Assembly (NCBI RefSeq): GCF_000015445.1
Contig: NC_008783.1
Location: 503,001-567,000, forward strand
DNA length: 64,000 nucleotides
Direction of reading: 5' to 3'
DNA from: Bartonella bacilliformis KC583
GTDB lineage: Bacteria; Pseudomonadota; Alphaproteobacteria; Rhizobiales; Rhizobiaceae
Positions 48,297 to 57,205 of the stretch are shown one piece after another. The notes under the pieces were generated by a model that worked only from the letters and a program-made list of their open reading frames with translations, had not been told where the DNA came from and made no database searches. Position numbers and translations under genes: made by a program. Position 1 is the first letter of the stretch, and every line of letters starts with the position of its first letter.

Positions 48297-48961
48297 ATTT
48301 AATCTCCTTTTGAAATTTCATTTTTTATTTCATTATTTTTTGCTCTTATCAATTTTTAACTGACGTTGAAATGGTCATTGCAAATTAGAAACATACATTG
48401 TGAAAGAATAATGCGCTAAACAAGATGTAGCCAATTCATCTTTGCGTTAGATAGTTAATGTATTTAATAATGTAATAATAGTATTTAAGTTACAGAAATT
48501 TATCAAAGAATAATTTAATGACCATGTTGTCAAAACATTCTGTTCTGGAGAGATTATCTTTTGTTATTTTCACAACATTAATTACTGAAAATCTCTACAA
48601 TGGTTGAAAGAATTTTATATCATCAATACGTCTTTGTGTTATCTGCAAAAAATATGTTTCTACAATTGGTTCAAGGATTTTAAATAGAGCAAATTCTCAG
48701 AGTAGCATGTTTTTAACAATATTGAAAATATAACTTAGAGCACTCTAACTAAATGCTGATTATATAAATTAAGTATTTAAAAGGGATAATTGGAGAAATA
48801 ATCGCATTTTGCTTGCTTTGAAGCATTTTCGTATGCATTTTTTTTCAAAAAATATAGCTCTTTTTTTATTTTCTAATCAATTAGATATTCTCAATATCGT
48901 TTGTCAATTTTTACCACAAGGGGTTGTGCAAGGGGAGTGAGATAGGTAACGTAAGATAATT
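48297..48961. other. Long AT-rich spacer between ispDF and ntrY
   Basis: 665 bases between divergent genes with no open frame of note. Rhizobial relatives, as I recall, carry dusB, ntrB and ntrC here; no remnant could be recognised. It must hold promoters for both ispDF and ntrY. Confidence 0.6.
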
Positions 48962-51190
48962 ATGAGCACAACATCTGAAGTACATCTCCAAGGTATAAAT
49001 CAAGATACTTATAATGATAGGTCACATCATTTGAGTAAGGTATATACATTTTTAGGTATCACAATTATCGTATTGGCTTTACTGACGGCTTCTATTTCAT
49101 TTATTATTCTTATTGGGTTTACCCCTGTTGTTCCTAGTAGAGTTGTGACATTGATCCTCATAGGAGTTAACAGTGTTTGGATTTTTGGATTAGTCGTCAT
49201 CGTTTTTTACGAGATGATTCCCATTATGCATGCATGGCGTTCGAGGCGTGCTGCTTCGCGTCTTCATGTGCGTCTTATTTCCTTATTTGCGCTTGTTGCG
49301 ACATTACCTGCTGTTGCTGTAGCTCTTGTATCAGGGCCTGCTCTTAATTTAGGGCTTGATCGATGGTTTGATACGACAACTCGGCAAATTGTAGGATCTT
49401 CTATCGATTTGGCGAATGCTTATGCAGATGAAATGCTGCAAAATTTGAAAAATTTATCCTACGCTATGGCATTTGCACTAGATAACAAATCGCTCCTTCT
49501 GCACAATTTAGCTGAGTATCGGTTGCAGTTAACACGTCATGCTGCAGGTCGCAATATCCGTGGTGCATTTTTATTGAGCGCTGGAGGAACCATTTTTGCA
49601 TCAAGTGATCTTGGTGATGAGGATAAATTGCCTATTCCACCGTCTAATCTTATCATACGAGCGACAAATACGAGGCCTTTTTCTTTTCAGCCAGGAATTC
49701 ACGATTATTTTGGCATTATTTTGAAGTTTACCAATATCCCAAATACATTTTTGTATTTAGTGCGTGATGTTGATAAAACTGTTTTATCTGCTTTGCGTTT
49801 GACTGAAGTAAATACAGAGCGTTATCGTGATTTAAACGAAAATCGTCTTCCAACGCAAATTGCATTTGGTATACTTTATTTATGCCTTTTTTTAAGTTTG
49901 CTTTTATCAGCTATCTGGGCAGGTATTGCTGTTGCTGATCGTTTAGTGCGTCCTATTCGGCTTCTTATTGGTGCAGCTGATGATGTAGCTTCTGGGAATA
50001 TGGAAGTCTTTGTACCAGTGCGTGCAAAGGATGGTGATATTGGGCAATTATCAAAAACTTTCAATTACATGGTCAGTGAGCTTAAAAGCCGACGTAATGA
50101 GCTCATTGCAGTTCGTGATCAAATTGATGAGCGACGGCGTTTTTCTGAAGCTGTTTTATCTGGTGTAACAGCAGGTGTCGCTGGAATCGATGATAACGGT
50201 GATATTACAATTATTAATCGATCTATTGAAACAATGTTTTCTATTGATTCTCAACAAGTTATCGGACATAGTCTTTTATCGCTGAGCGCTGAAATTTGGC
50301 AGGTCTTTGAACTTGTTCGTGCATCAAGTCGTAAAAATCATCGTGAGCAAGTAACTTTAAGCGTCGCAGGACAAGAGCGCGTTTGTAACGTGCAAATTAC
50401 AATGGAAGAAGAGGATGGGCAGGGGAAATCTTGGGTCTTGACGATTGATGATATTACGGATCTCGTAGAAGCACAACGTTCGTCAGCATGGGCAGATGTT
50501 GCACGTCGTATTGCACACGAGATGAAAAATCCACTAACACCTATTCAATTATCAGCTGAACGTATTCGTAGACGCTACGATAAAATGGTTGCACAGGATC
50601 GAGAAGTTTTTGATCGGTGTATAGATACGATTGTTCGACAAGTTGGGGATATTGGGCGTATGGTTGATGAATTTTCTTCTTTCGCACGTATGCCTGAACC
50701 ACAAATGCATACTTCAGATATACGTGGGTTATTGCGTGAGGCATGTTTTTTGATAGAAGTTGTTCGATATGATATCCATTTTGAGAAAGATTTAGGAAGT
50801 ATACCGCTTATAGGTGAATTTGATAATCGTCTTATTGTTCAGGCTTTCAGTAATGTTATAAAAAATGCAAGTGAAGCCATTGATTCAGTAATACGAGCAG
50901 AGGGTGTTTGTGGTCATATTTTAGTACGTTCTTATCGCCAAGAGGAGAATTTGGTTGTAGATATTATTGATAACGGTAAGGGGCTTCCAAAAGAGCAAAG
51001 ACAAAAATTATTAGAGCCATATATAACAACGCGGAAAAAAGGCACAGGGCTTGGGTTAGCTATTGTGCGCAAAATTATTGAAGATCATGGTGGTTACATG
51101 GAATTATATGATGCACCGAGCAGTTTTTATGGAGGTTGTGGTGCGATGATTCGTATGGTGTTTCCAGCAGACAAAGTAGACTTATGTTAA
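48962..51190 (+). CDS. ntrY: Nitrogen regulation sensor histidine kinase NtrY
   Basis: A 742-residue membrane histidine kinase. It has about three N-terminal membrane helices, a periplasmic sensing region (about 130-290) and a further helix (FGILYLCLFLSLLLSAIWAG). HAMP (DRLVRPIRLLIGAADDVASG), PAS (about 390-500) and HisKA follow, with His519 in RRIAHEMKNPLTPIQLSAER. The HATPase domain carries NVIKNASEAID, DNGKGLP and GTGLGLAIVRKI. With NtrX it is linked to nitrogen, redox or envelope control in alphaproteobacteria; the signal is not established from sequence. ntrX starts 28 bases downstream. Confidence 0.95.
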   Translation: MSTTSEVHLQGINQDTYNDRSHHLSKVYTFLGITIIVLALLTASISFIILIGFTPVVPSRVVTLILIGVNSVWIFGLVVIVFYEMIPIMHAWRSRRAASRLHVRLISLFALVATLPAVAVALVSGPALNLGLDRWFDTTTRQIVGSSIDLANAYADEMLQNLKNLSYAMAFALDNKSLLLHNLAEYRLQLTRHAAGRNIRGAFLLSAGGTIFASSDLGDEDKLPIPPSNLIIRATNTRPFSFQPGIHDYFGIILKFTNIPNTFLYLVRDVDKTVLSALRLTEVNTERYRDLNENRLPTQIAFGILYLCLFLSLLLSAIWAGIAVADRLVRPIRLLIGAADDVASGNMEVFVPVRAKDGDIGQLSKTFNYMVSELKSRRNELIAVRDQIDERRRFSEAVLSGVTAGVAGIDDNGDITIINRSIETMFSIDSQQVIGHSLLSLSAEIWQVFELVRASSRKNHREQVTLSVAGQERVCNVQITMEEEDGQGKSWVLTIDDITDLVEAQRSSAWADVARRIAHEMKNPLTPIQLSAERIRRRYDKMVAQDREVFDRCIDTIVRQVGDIGRMVDEFSSFARMPEPQMHTSDIRGLLREACFLIEVVRYDIHFEKDLGSIPLIGEFDNRLIVQAFSNVIKNASEAIDSVIRAEGVCGHILVRSYRQEENLVVDIIDNGKGLPKEQRQKLLEPYITTRKKGTGLGLAIVRKIIEDHGGYMELYDAPSSFYGGCGAMIRMVFPADKVDLC

Positions 51191-51217
51191 CCATAAATCG
51201 TATGATAAGGGACTGAA

Positions 51218-52576
51218 ATGGTATCAGATATCTTAATTGTTGATGATGAAGTAGATATTCGTGAACTTGTTGCTGGTATTTTGAATGATGAAGGTTATGA
51301 AACACGTGTTGCATGTAATTCTGATGAAGCATTAGCAGAAATTAATGGGCGTATTCCAAAGTTAATTTTTTTGGATATTTGGTTACAAGGGAGCCGTGTT
51401 GATGGTTTAGCGCTACTTGATAAAATAAAAATTCGATATCCAGCTCTTCCAGTGGTTATGATTTCTGGTCATGGTAATATTGAAATGGCTGTCTCTGCTA
51501 TAAAACGAGGTGCGTATGATTTCATTGAAAAACCTTTTAAAGCTGATCGATTAGTATTGGTTGCCGAACGAGCTCTTGAGAATTCAAAATTAAAACGTGA
51601 GCTTTTTGAATTACGAAAGCGATCAAATGAAGCACCAGCATTTCTTGGAACATCAACAGCTATGAAACATTTGCGCCAGGTTATAGAAAAGGTGGCGCCG
51701 ACTAATAGTCGTGTTATGATTACTGGTCCTTCAGGTGCAGGAAAAGAAATGGCAGCACGCGCTATTCATGCACTTTCAACGCGTTACAATGGGCCATTCG
51801 TTACAATAAATGCTGCGATGATTACTCCAGAAAGAATGGAAATAGAATTATTTGGCAATGAAATGGAGAGTGGGGAACGTAAAGTTGGTGCGTTAGAGGA
51901 AGCTCATGGTGGAACATTATATCTTGACGAAATTGCCGATATGCCACGTGGAACTCAAAGTAAGATTCTTCAAGTTTTAACGAGTCAGACGTTCGAGAGG
52001 GTTGGCGGTACAAAGCGCGTTAAAGTAGATGTTCGTGTAATTTCTTCAACGGTGCAAAATCTTGAAAATTTAATTTCTGATGGGCGATTTAGAGAGGATC
52101 TATTTCATCGTCTTTCCGTTGTGCCCATTTCTGTTCCACCGCTTTCTGCACGCCGTGAAGATATTCCTGAACTTGTTCATTATTTTGTTAAAACTATATC
52201 GCGGCAGATTGGTATCAAGCCACGTGATATCAGTGATGATGCTATAGCTGTTTTGCAATCACATACTTGGCCAGGCAATGTACGGCAGTTACGTAATAAC
52301 ATTGAACGTCTTCTTATTCTTGCACGTGATGATGATAGACCAATAACACCGGAATTGCTTCCTGTTGAAGTGAATGATTCTTTTCCGCATATGCAAATGG
52401 AAACAGATGAGAGTATAATGGATTTACCGTTACGTGAAGCACGTGAGTTATTTGAAAAAAGATATTTAACAGCTCAGATTGGGCGTTTAGGTGGCAATAT
52501 ATCACGTACTGCTGAGTTTATAGGTATGGAACGTTCAGCTCTACACCGTAAGCTTAAAGCGCTTGGAGTTTCATAG
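51218..52576 (+). CDS. ntrX: Response regulator NtrX, lacking the sigma-54 contact loop
   Basis: A 452-residue regulator: receiver domain (1-120; Asp53 in FLDIWLQGSRVDGL), AAA+ domain (about 145-370; Walker A GPSGAGKEMA, Walker B GGTLYLDEIADMP) and a Fis-type helix-turn-helix (about 415-452; GGNISRTAEFIGMERSALHR). The GAFTGA loop that NtrC-type activators use to touch sigma-54 is absent: where it should be, the text runs ELFGNEMESGERKVGALEEA. This deletion is known in alphaproteobacterial NtrX, which acts as a sigma-54-independent regulator. It is 3 bases from trkA, implying one transcript ntrY-ntrX-trkA. Confidence 0.95.
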   Translation: MVSDILIVDDEVDIRELVAGILNDEGYETRVACNSDEALAEINGRIPKLIFLDIWLQGSRVDGLALLDKIKIRYPALPVVMISGHGNIEMAVSAIKRGAYDFIEKPFKADRLVLVAERALENSKLKRELFELRKRSNEAPAFLGTSTAMKHLRQVIEKVAPTNSRVMITGPSGAGKEMAARAIHALSTRYNGPFVTINAAMITPERMEIELFGNEMESGERKVGALEEAHGGTLYLDEIADMPRGTQSKILQVLTSQTFERVGGTKRVKVDVRVISSTVQNLENLISDGRFREDLFHRLSVVPISVPPLSARREDIPELVHYFVKTISRQIGIKPRDISDDAIAVLQSHTWPGNVRQLRNNIERLLILARDDDRPITPELLPVEVNDSFPHMQMETDESIMDLPLREARELFEKRYLTAQIGRLGGNISRTAEFIGMERSALHRKLKALGVS

Positions 52577-52579
52577 ACT

Positions 52580-53956
52580 ATGCGTGTTATTATTTGCGGA
52601 GCAGGGCAAGTCGGTTATGGTATAGCAGAGCGTCTTTCTTTTGAGAATCATGATGTTACTGTTATTGATACTGAAACGAAGCTGGTTGAAAAAATTCGTG
52701 ATACGTTGGATGTTAGAAGCTTCGTTGGTCATGGTACACATCCTGAAGTTCTTTTAGCTGCGGGTGCCGATCAAGCTGATATGTTAATTGCAGTAACTTT
52801 ATTTGATGAAGTCAATATGGTCGCCTGCCAAGTAGCGCATTCATTATTCAATGTGCCCACTAAAATAGCACGTATTCGTTCACAATCATATTTGAAACCA
52901 TGTTATAAAACCCTTTTTGCAAGGGAAAATATTCCTGTTGATGTAGTTATTTCGCCGGAAATTGAAGTTGGGGAAATGGTTCTGCGTCGTATCGCGCTAC
53001 CGGGAGCGATAGATGTCCTTTATTTTTGTGATGATGAAATTGTTGTGTTAGCTTTGAAATGTATGGAAGATTGTCCGATCATTAATACGCCCTTGCGTCA
53101 GTTAACGGAGCTTTTTCCTGATCTTCAGACAACGGTTGCTGCTATTAAGCGTGGTTCAGAATTATTGGTAGTGCATTCAGAGACACAATTGCGTGTTGGT
53201 GATATTACGTATCTTGTTGCAGCTCGCGATCAGGTGCGTCGTGCTCTTGGACTGTTTGGCTATAAAGAACAGGAAGCACATCGCATAATTATTGCAGGGG
53301 GTGGTCACATTGGTCTTTATGTTGCGCAAGCTATTGAAAAGCGCCTACATAAATTAAAATTGAAAATTATAGAGGCGCATAGAGAAAGAGCGCTGACAAT
53401 TGCTGATCAACTTGAAAAAACAACAGTTTTACATGGTAATGTGTTAGATCCACTCATTCTTCAAGAAGCTGGGATTGATCAGGCTGATTTAATGATTACA
53501 TTGACTAATCAAGATCAGGTTAATCTCTTAAGTGCTATTATAGCGAAGAGATTAGGATGCAAATCGAATATGGTATTAATTAATAATGTTGCTTATCAAG
53601 AGTTTAGTCGTGCAGTTGGTGTGGATACGCATCTCAATCCTCGTAGTGTTACGGTGTCAAGAATTTTGCAACAAATGCGCCGCGGGCGGATTCGTGCTGT
53701 TCATTCGGTTTTTAATGGTGCTGCAGAAATTATTGAAGCAGAGGCAATGCAAACGTCCTCATTGATTGGTAAAACATTATCAGAGCTCAATTTATCAGAA
53801 GGCTTACGGATTGGTGCGATTTATCGTAATAAGACAATAATCCAGCTTTCATCAGATACACGAATTTTACCTGGTGATCGGATAGTGATTTTTGCTCTTG
53901 CTGATTGTGTTCGTGATGTTGAGCAATTTTTCCGAGTAAGTTTGGAATATTTTTAA
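52580..53956 (+). CDS. trkA: Trk potassium uptake regulatory protein TrkA
   Basis: A 458-residue cytoplasmic ring protein that gates a Trk/Ktr K+ channel. It is a tandem duplication of RCK modules: Rossmann motifs MRVIICGAGQVGYGIAERL (residue 1) and RIIIAGGGHIGLYVAQAIE (about 234), each followed by a TrkA_C domain. Intact. The membrane partner (trkH) is not in this window. In other Rhizobiales, as I recall, hfq and hflX come next; here a broken glycosyltransferase follows. Confidence 0.95.
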   Translation: MRVIICGAGQVGYGIAERLSFENHDVTVIDTETKLVEKIRDTLDVRSFVGHGTHPEVLLAAGADQADMLIAVTLFDEVNMVACQVAHSLFNVPTKIARIRSQSYLKPCYKTLFARENIPVDVVISPEIEVGEMVLRRIALPGAIDVLYFCDDEIVVLALKCMEDCPIINTPLRQLTELFPDLQTTVAAIKRGSELLVVHSETQLRVGDITYLVAARDQVRRALGLFGYKEQEAHRIIIAGGGHIGLYVAQAIEKRLHKLKLKIIEAHRERALTIADQLEKTTVLHGNVLDPLILQEAGIDQADLMITLTNQDQVNLLSAIIAKRLGCKSNMVLINNVAYQEFSRAVGVDTHLNPRSVTVSRILQQMRRGRIRAVHSVFNGAAEIIEAEAMQTSSLIGKTLSELNLSEGLRIGAIYRNKTIIQLSSDTRILPGDRIVIFALADCVRDVEQFFRVSLEYF

Positions 53957-53964
53957 TATTATTG

Positions 53965-54805
53965 ATATTTGCACTTTTGGGTATGGTAAACAATTAAGGT
54001 TAGTTGATAGGCTTTGCCTAGCATCAATGGTTAAAACTGGTCAACGCGTTAAGCTTTTCAGCTATGAAAGAGTACAAAATGTACCTGTTGGTGTTGAGTT
54101 ACAGAAGCTGAATCAATTTTGCTCCGTTCAATATTTTATCGACTTGATCCCAATTTTTTTGATCATCAACATAATCATACAATTGTTCAGTTTTCAGATA
54201 TTTTCTCCGTTATGTTAATGAAATATAAACAAGGTGTTTGGTTAGATACAGATGTTTATCTTGTTCAACAGTTTTATCCAGAAGTAGGTGAAAATTGGTT
54301 AGCTAGAGAAAATGCTTTAAGAGTTGGGGTTTCTGCACACTGTATTTACCGCCTGATAGTCCGATTATAAAAACATTTGAAGATTATTTGGCGGGGACAG
54401 AAATTGTTCCTAATTGGTTGGGTTTTAAACGCCGTATTTGGAGACCATTTTGGTTAAAGACGAAGAGGAATAACCATTTTACCAAGAATGGTTGGAGTTA
54501 CGATATTTGGTAATGATGGTATTTCGCGATTAGCTAAACAATATAATTTTTTCTATGAAGCAAAAGAAAAAGAAACATTTTATTATTGGACAGGATGAAA
54601 AGCTGAACGGATTTTTGATCCAGTTTTTGGTATTAAAATGTTAGAATATCCACGCTTTATAGGTTTTCATATTCACAGAAAAGCTAAGACAACTCAAAGA
54701 CCTCAAGAAGGGAGCTTTTATCATTGGGCAGTGTCACGTACCCTGATGCGCAGGATTGGTTTGAGTAAGTTTATTGTTGTTATTTTTACATTACTAAAAT
54801 TTTAA
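53965..54805 (+). pseudogene. Broken DxD-type glycosyltransferase
   Basis: Segments of a sugar transferase can be read in order across several frames. They are CTFGYGKQLRLVDRLCLASM followed by VKTGQRVKLFSYERVQNVPV, then LLRSIFYRLDPNFFDHQ and YKQGVWLDTDVYLVQQFYPE (the DxD nucleotide-sugar site). PPDSPIIKTFEDYLAGTEIV, then ISRLAKQYNFFYEAKEKETF and FYHWAVSRTLMRRIGLSKFI complete it. No start codon is left, frameshifts lie near 54119, 54345 and 54510, and a TGA interrupts near 54597. The pattern recalls bacterial family 32-like or alpha-1,4-glycosyltransferases that decorate LOS or capsule. It lies between trkA and clpP and is a clear fossil. Confidence 0.85.
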
Positions 54806-54831
54806 TCTACTTGAAACATAATTGATTGTAG

Positions 54832-54861
54832 CTTGCGTAAGAGAGTATTATTAGCCTATGA
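54832..54861 (+). promoter_or_regulatory. Candidate heat-shock (RpoH-type) promoter of clpP
   Basis: CTTGCG (54832-54837), 17 bases, then CCTATGA (54855-54861). The alphaproteobacterial RpoH pattern is roughly CTTGAC-N17-CYTATNT. The start would fall about 45 bases before the clpP ATG. clpP is a classical heat-shock gene, which supports the reading. Confidence 0.45.
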
Positions 54862-54914
54862 GTAATGTGATTAATGCGTAAAGTAACATTTTTATATTGG
54901 TGGAAATAAAAAAC

Positions 54915-55547
54915 ATGAGTGATCTGGTAAAAACAGCTTTAAGTTTAGTTCCTATGGTTGTCGAGCAGACTAATCGTGGAGAAAGAGCCTATGATATTTT
55001 TTCCCGTCTCTTAAAAGAACGGATCATTTTCATTAATGGTCCTGTTGAAGATAGTATGGCGATGCTTGTGTGTGCACAGTTACTTTTTTTGGAAGCAGAA
55101 AATCCTAAAAAAGAAATTAGCCTTTATATCAATTCGCCCGGTGGTGTAGTAACATCTGGTATGGCGATTTATGATACTATGCAGTTTATTCGTCCTCCTA
55201 TTTCTACACTATGTATGGGGCAAGCTGCATCTATGGGATCACTACTTTTAACAGCGGGAGCAAAGGGGCATCGTTTTTCATTGCCGAATGCACGTATCAT
55301 GGTACATCAACCATCTGGTGGTTTCCAGGGTCAAGCTTCTGATATTGAACGGCATGCACAAGATATTATAAGGATGAAACGGCATTTGAATGAAATTTAT
55401 GTCCAACATACAGGGCAGGATTACGAAATTATTGAAAACACGCTTGATCGTGATCATTTTATGACAGCAGAAGAAGCAAAGATGTTTGGTTTGATTGACG
55501 ATGTTATACAATATCGTGCAGAAACTAAAAAAGAAGAGAAAGATTAG
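54915..55547 (+). CDS. clpP: ATP-dependent Clp protease proteolytic subunit
   Basis: A 210-residue serine peptidase that forms the double-ring chamber degrading proteins unfolded by ClpX or ClpA. The catalytic triad is Ser106 ([10 protein letters not shown]), His131 ([13 protein letters not shown]) and Asp180 ([13 protein letters not shown]). Start chosen at ATG 54915 because it gives the usual N-terminus ([20 protein letters not shown] close to residue 10). The in-frame TTG and GTG at 54897 and 54900 would add up to six residues. clpX follows after 207 bases. Confidence 0.97.
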
Positions 55548-55754
55548 GGAATTTTTTACAGAAAATAGCATTTATTAAACATGTAAGGGTTGCCTTTAAA
55601 ATAACTATTTTTAAATATAAAACCCTACAAAGATAGTAAATATTTAAAGATGTTGTAGCATTCTTAATTTTTTATAGTCTTTATATCTGTGGTTATGAAA
55701 AACTTCTTTAATAGAGACGAGCTGTTTTGTGTGTTGGAGTGAAAGGAAAGTAAA

Positions 55755-57029
55755 ATGAGCAAAGTTAGCAATAGTGGGAGCGAACCAAAAAATACTCTCT
55801 ATTGCTCATTCTGCGGCAAAAGTCAGCATGAAGTGCGTAAGCTCATTGCAGGACCTACTGTATTTATCTGTGATGAATGCGTAGAGCTATGTATGGATAT
55901 TATTCGTGAAGAAAATAAGTCTTCAGGTATTAAGACGCGTGATGGTGTTCCTACACCACAAGAAATTATAGAGGTTCTTGATGATTATGTTATTGGGCAG
56001 CGATATGCAAAGCGCGTTCTTTCTGTTGCTGTTCATAATCACTATAAGCGTCTTGCACATCAGTCTAAAAATAACGCTATTGAGTTAGCAAAATCAAATA
56101 TTCTTCTTGTTGGGCCAACAGGATGTGGCAAAACTTATTTAGCACAAACATTGGCACGCATCATTGATGTACCTTTTACTATGGCAGATGCCACGACTCT
56201 GACTGAAGCGGGCTATGTGGGTGAAGATGTTGAAAATATTATTTTGAAACTTCTTCAATCCGCTGATTATAATGTTGAACGTGCACAGCGTGGTATTGTG
56301 TATATTGATGAAGTTGATAAAATCTCTCGTAAAGCTGATAATCCATCGATTACAAGGGACGTTTCGGGTGAGGGGGTTCAGCAGGCGTTGCTAAAAATTA
56401 TGGAAGGGACGATAGCCTCTGTTCCTCCGCAAGGTGGGCGTAAGCATCCACAGCAAGAATTTCTTCAAGTTGATACAACAAATATTTTGTTCATTTGTGG
56501 GGGCGCTTTTGCTGGCTTGGAACGTATTATTTCGGGGCGTGGTGAAAAAACTTCAATTGGTTTTTCTGCTACTATTAAAGCGCCAGATGAGCGTCGCGTT
56601 GGTGAAATTTTTCACGATTTAGAGCCTGAAGACCTTGTGAAGTTTGGTTTAATACCAGAATTTATTGGTCGTCTTCCCATTATAGCTACCTTGGAAGATT
56701 TAGATATTGATGCACTTGTTCGAATTTTGTCACAGCCAAAAAATGCTTTAGTTAAGCAGTATCAACATCTTTTTGAGATGGAAAATGTCGAATTAACATT
56801 TCATGAAGATGCTTTACGCGCTATTGCTAATAAGGCGATTGAGCGTAAAACGGGTGCTCGTGGTTTACGTTCGATTATGGAGAAGATTCTTCTTGATACT
56901 ATGTTTGAATTACCAGCTCTTGAAGGTGTTCAAAAGGTGGTGATTTCAAGTGATGTTGTTGAAGGAAAGGCGCGCCCTCTTTATATTTATTCAGAGCGTG
57001 TAGAGGATAAAGAAAACGTATCTGCGTGA
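55755..57029 (+). CDS. clpX: ATP-dependent Clp protease ATP-binding subunit ClpX
   Basis: A 424-residue AAA+ unfoldase. N-terminal zinc-binding domain: Cys17, Cys20, Cys39 and Cys42 (CSFCGK and CDECVELC). Walker A is [17 protein letters not shown], Walker B is VYIDEVDKI, and the pore loop [10 protein letters not shown] is present. The IGF-type ClpP-docking loop region follows the [12 protein letters not shown] segment. The C-terminal small domain carries [20 protein letters not shown]. Complete, and partner of the upstream clpP. Confidence 0.98.
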   Translation: MSKVSNSGSEPKNTLYCSFCGKSQHEVRKLIAGPTVFICDECVELCMDIIREENKSSGIKTRDGVPTPQEIIEVLDDYVIGQRYAKRVLSVAVHNHYKRLAHQSKNNAIELAKSNILLVGPTGCGKTYLAQTLARIIDVPFTMADATTLTEAGYVGEDVENIILKLLQSADYNVERAQRGIVYIDEVDKISRKADNPSITRDVSGEGVQQALLKIMEGTIASVPPQGGRKHPQQEFLQVDTTNILFICGGAFAGLERIISGRGEKTSIGFSATIKAPDERRVGEIFHDLEPEDLVKFGLIPEFIGRLPIIATLEDLDIDALVRILSQPKNALVKQYQHLFEMENVELTFHEDALRAIANKAIERKTGARGLRSIMEKILLDTMFELPALEGVQKVVISSDVVEGKARPLYIYSERVEDKENVSA

Positions 57030-57099
57030 TGTAAGGTTATTGTATAAACGATAATGGACGCTATTTGGGATATATATCTCTGGGCATTATGATGTGATT

Positions 57100-57128
57100 C
57101 TTGATTTATTTATCTATCGTTACCATCT
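57100..57128 (+). promoter_or_regulatory. Candidate heat-shock-type promoter of lon
   Basis: CTTGAT (57100-57105), 17 bases, then CCATCT (57123-57128), about 75 bases before the lon ATG. The -35 half is good but the -10 half only partly fits the RpoH pattern. Confidence 0.3.
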
Positions 57129-57205
57129 TCATTTATTATAGGTGGCTAGTTTTTCTAGAGATAGTTTGTAGAGTGGGGGGATCGTCGGTTCCAGGAAGGT
57201 AAGAT

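Noticed and set aside
48121..48321. 66-codon minus-strand ORF with a good ATG at the ispDF start ([12 protein letters not shown])
   Set aside because: It is out of frame with IspD and its downstream text is not protein-like; the ATT start in the IspD frame explains the same Shine-Dalgarno.
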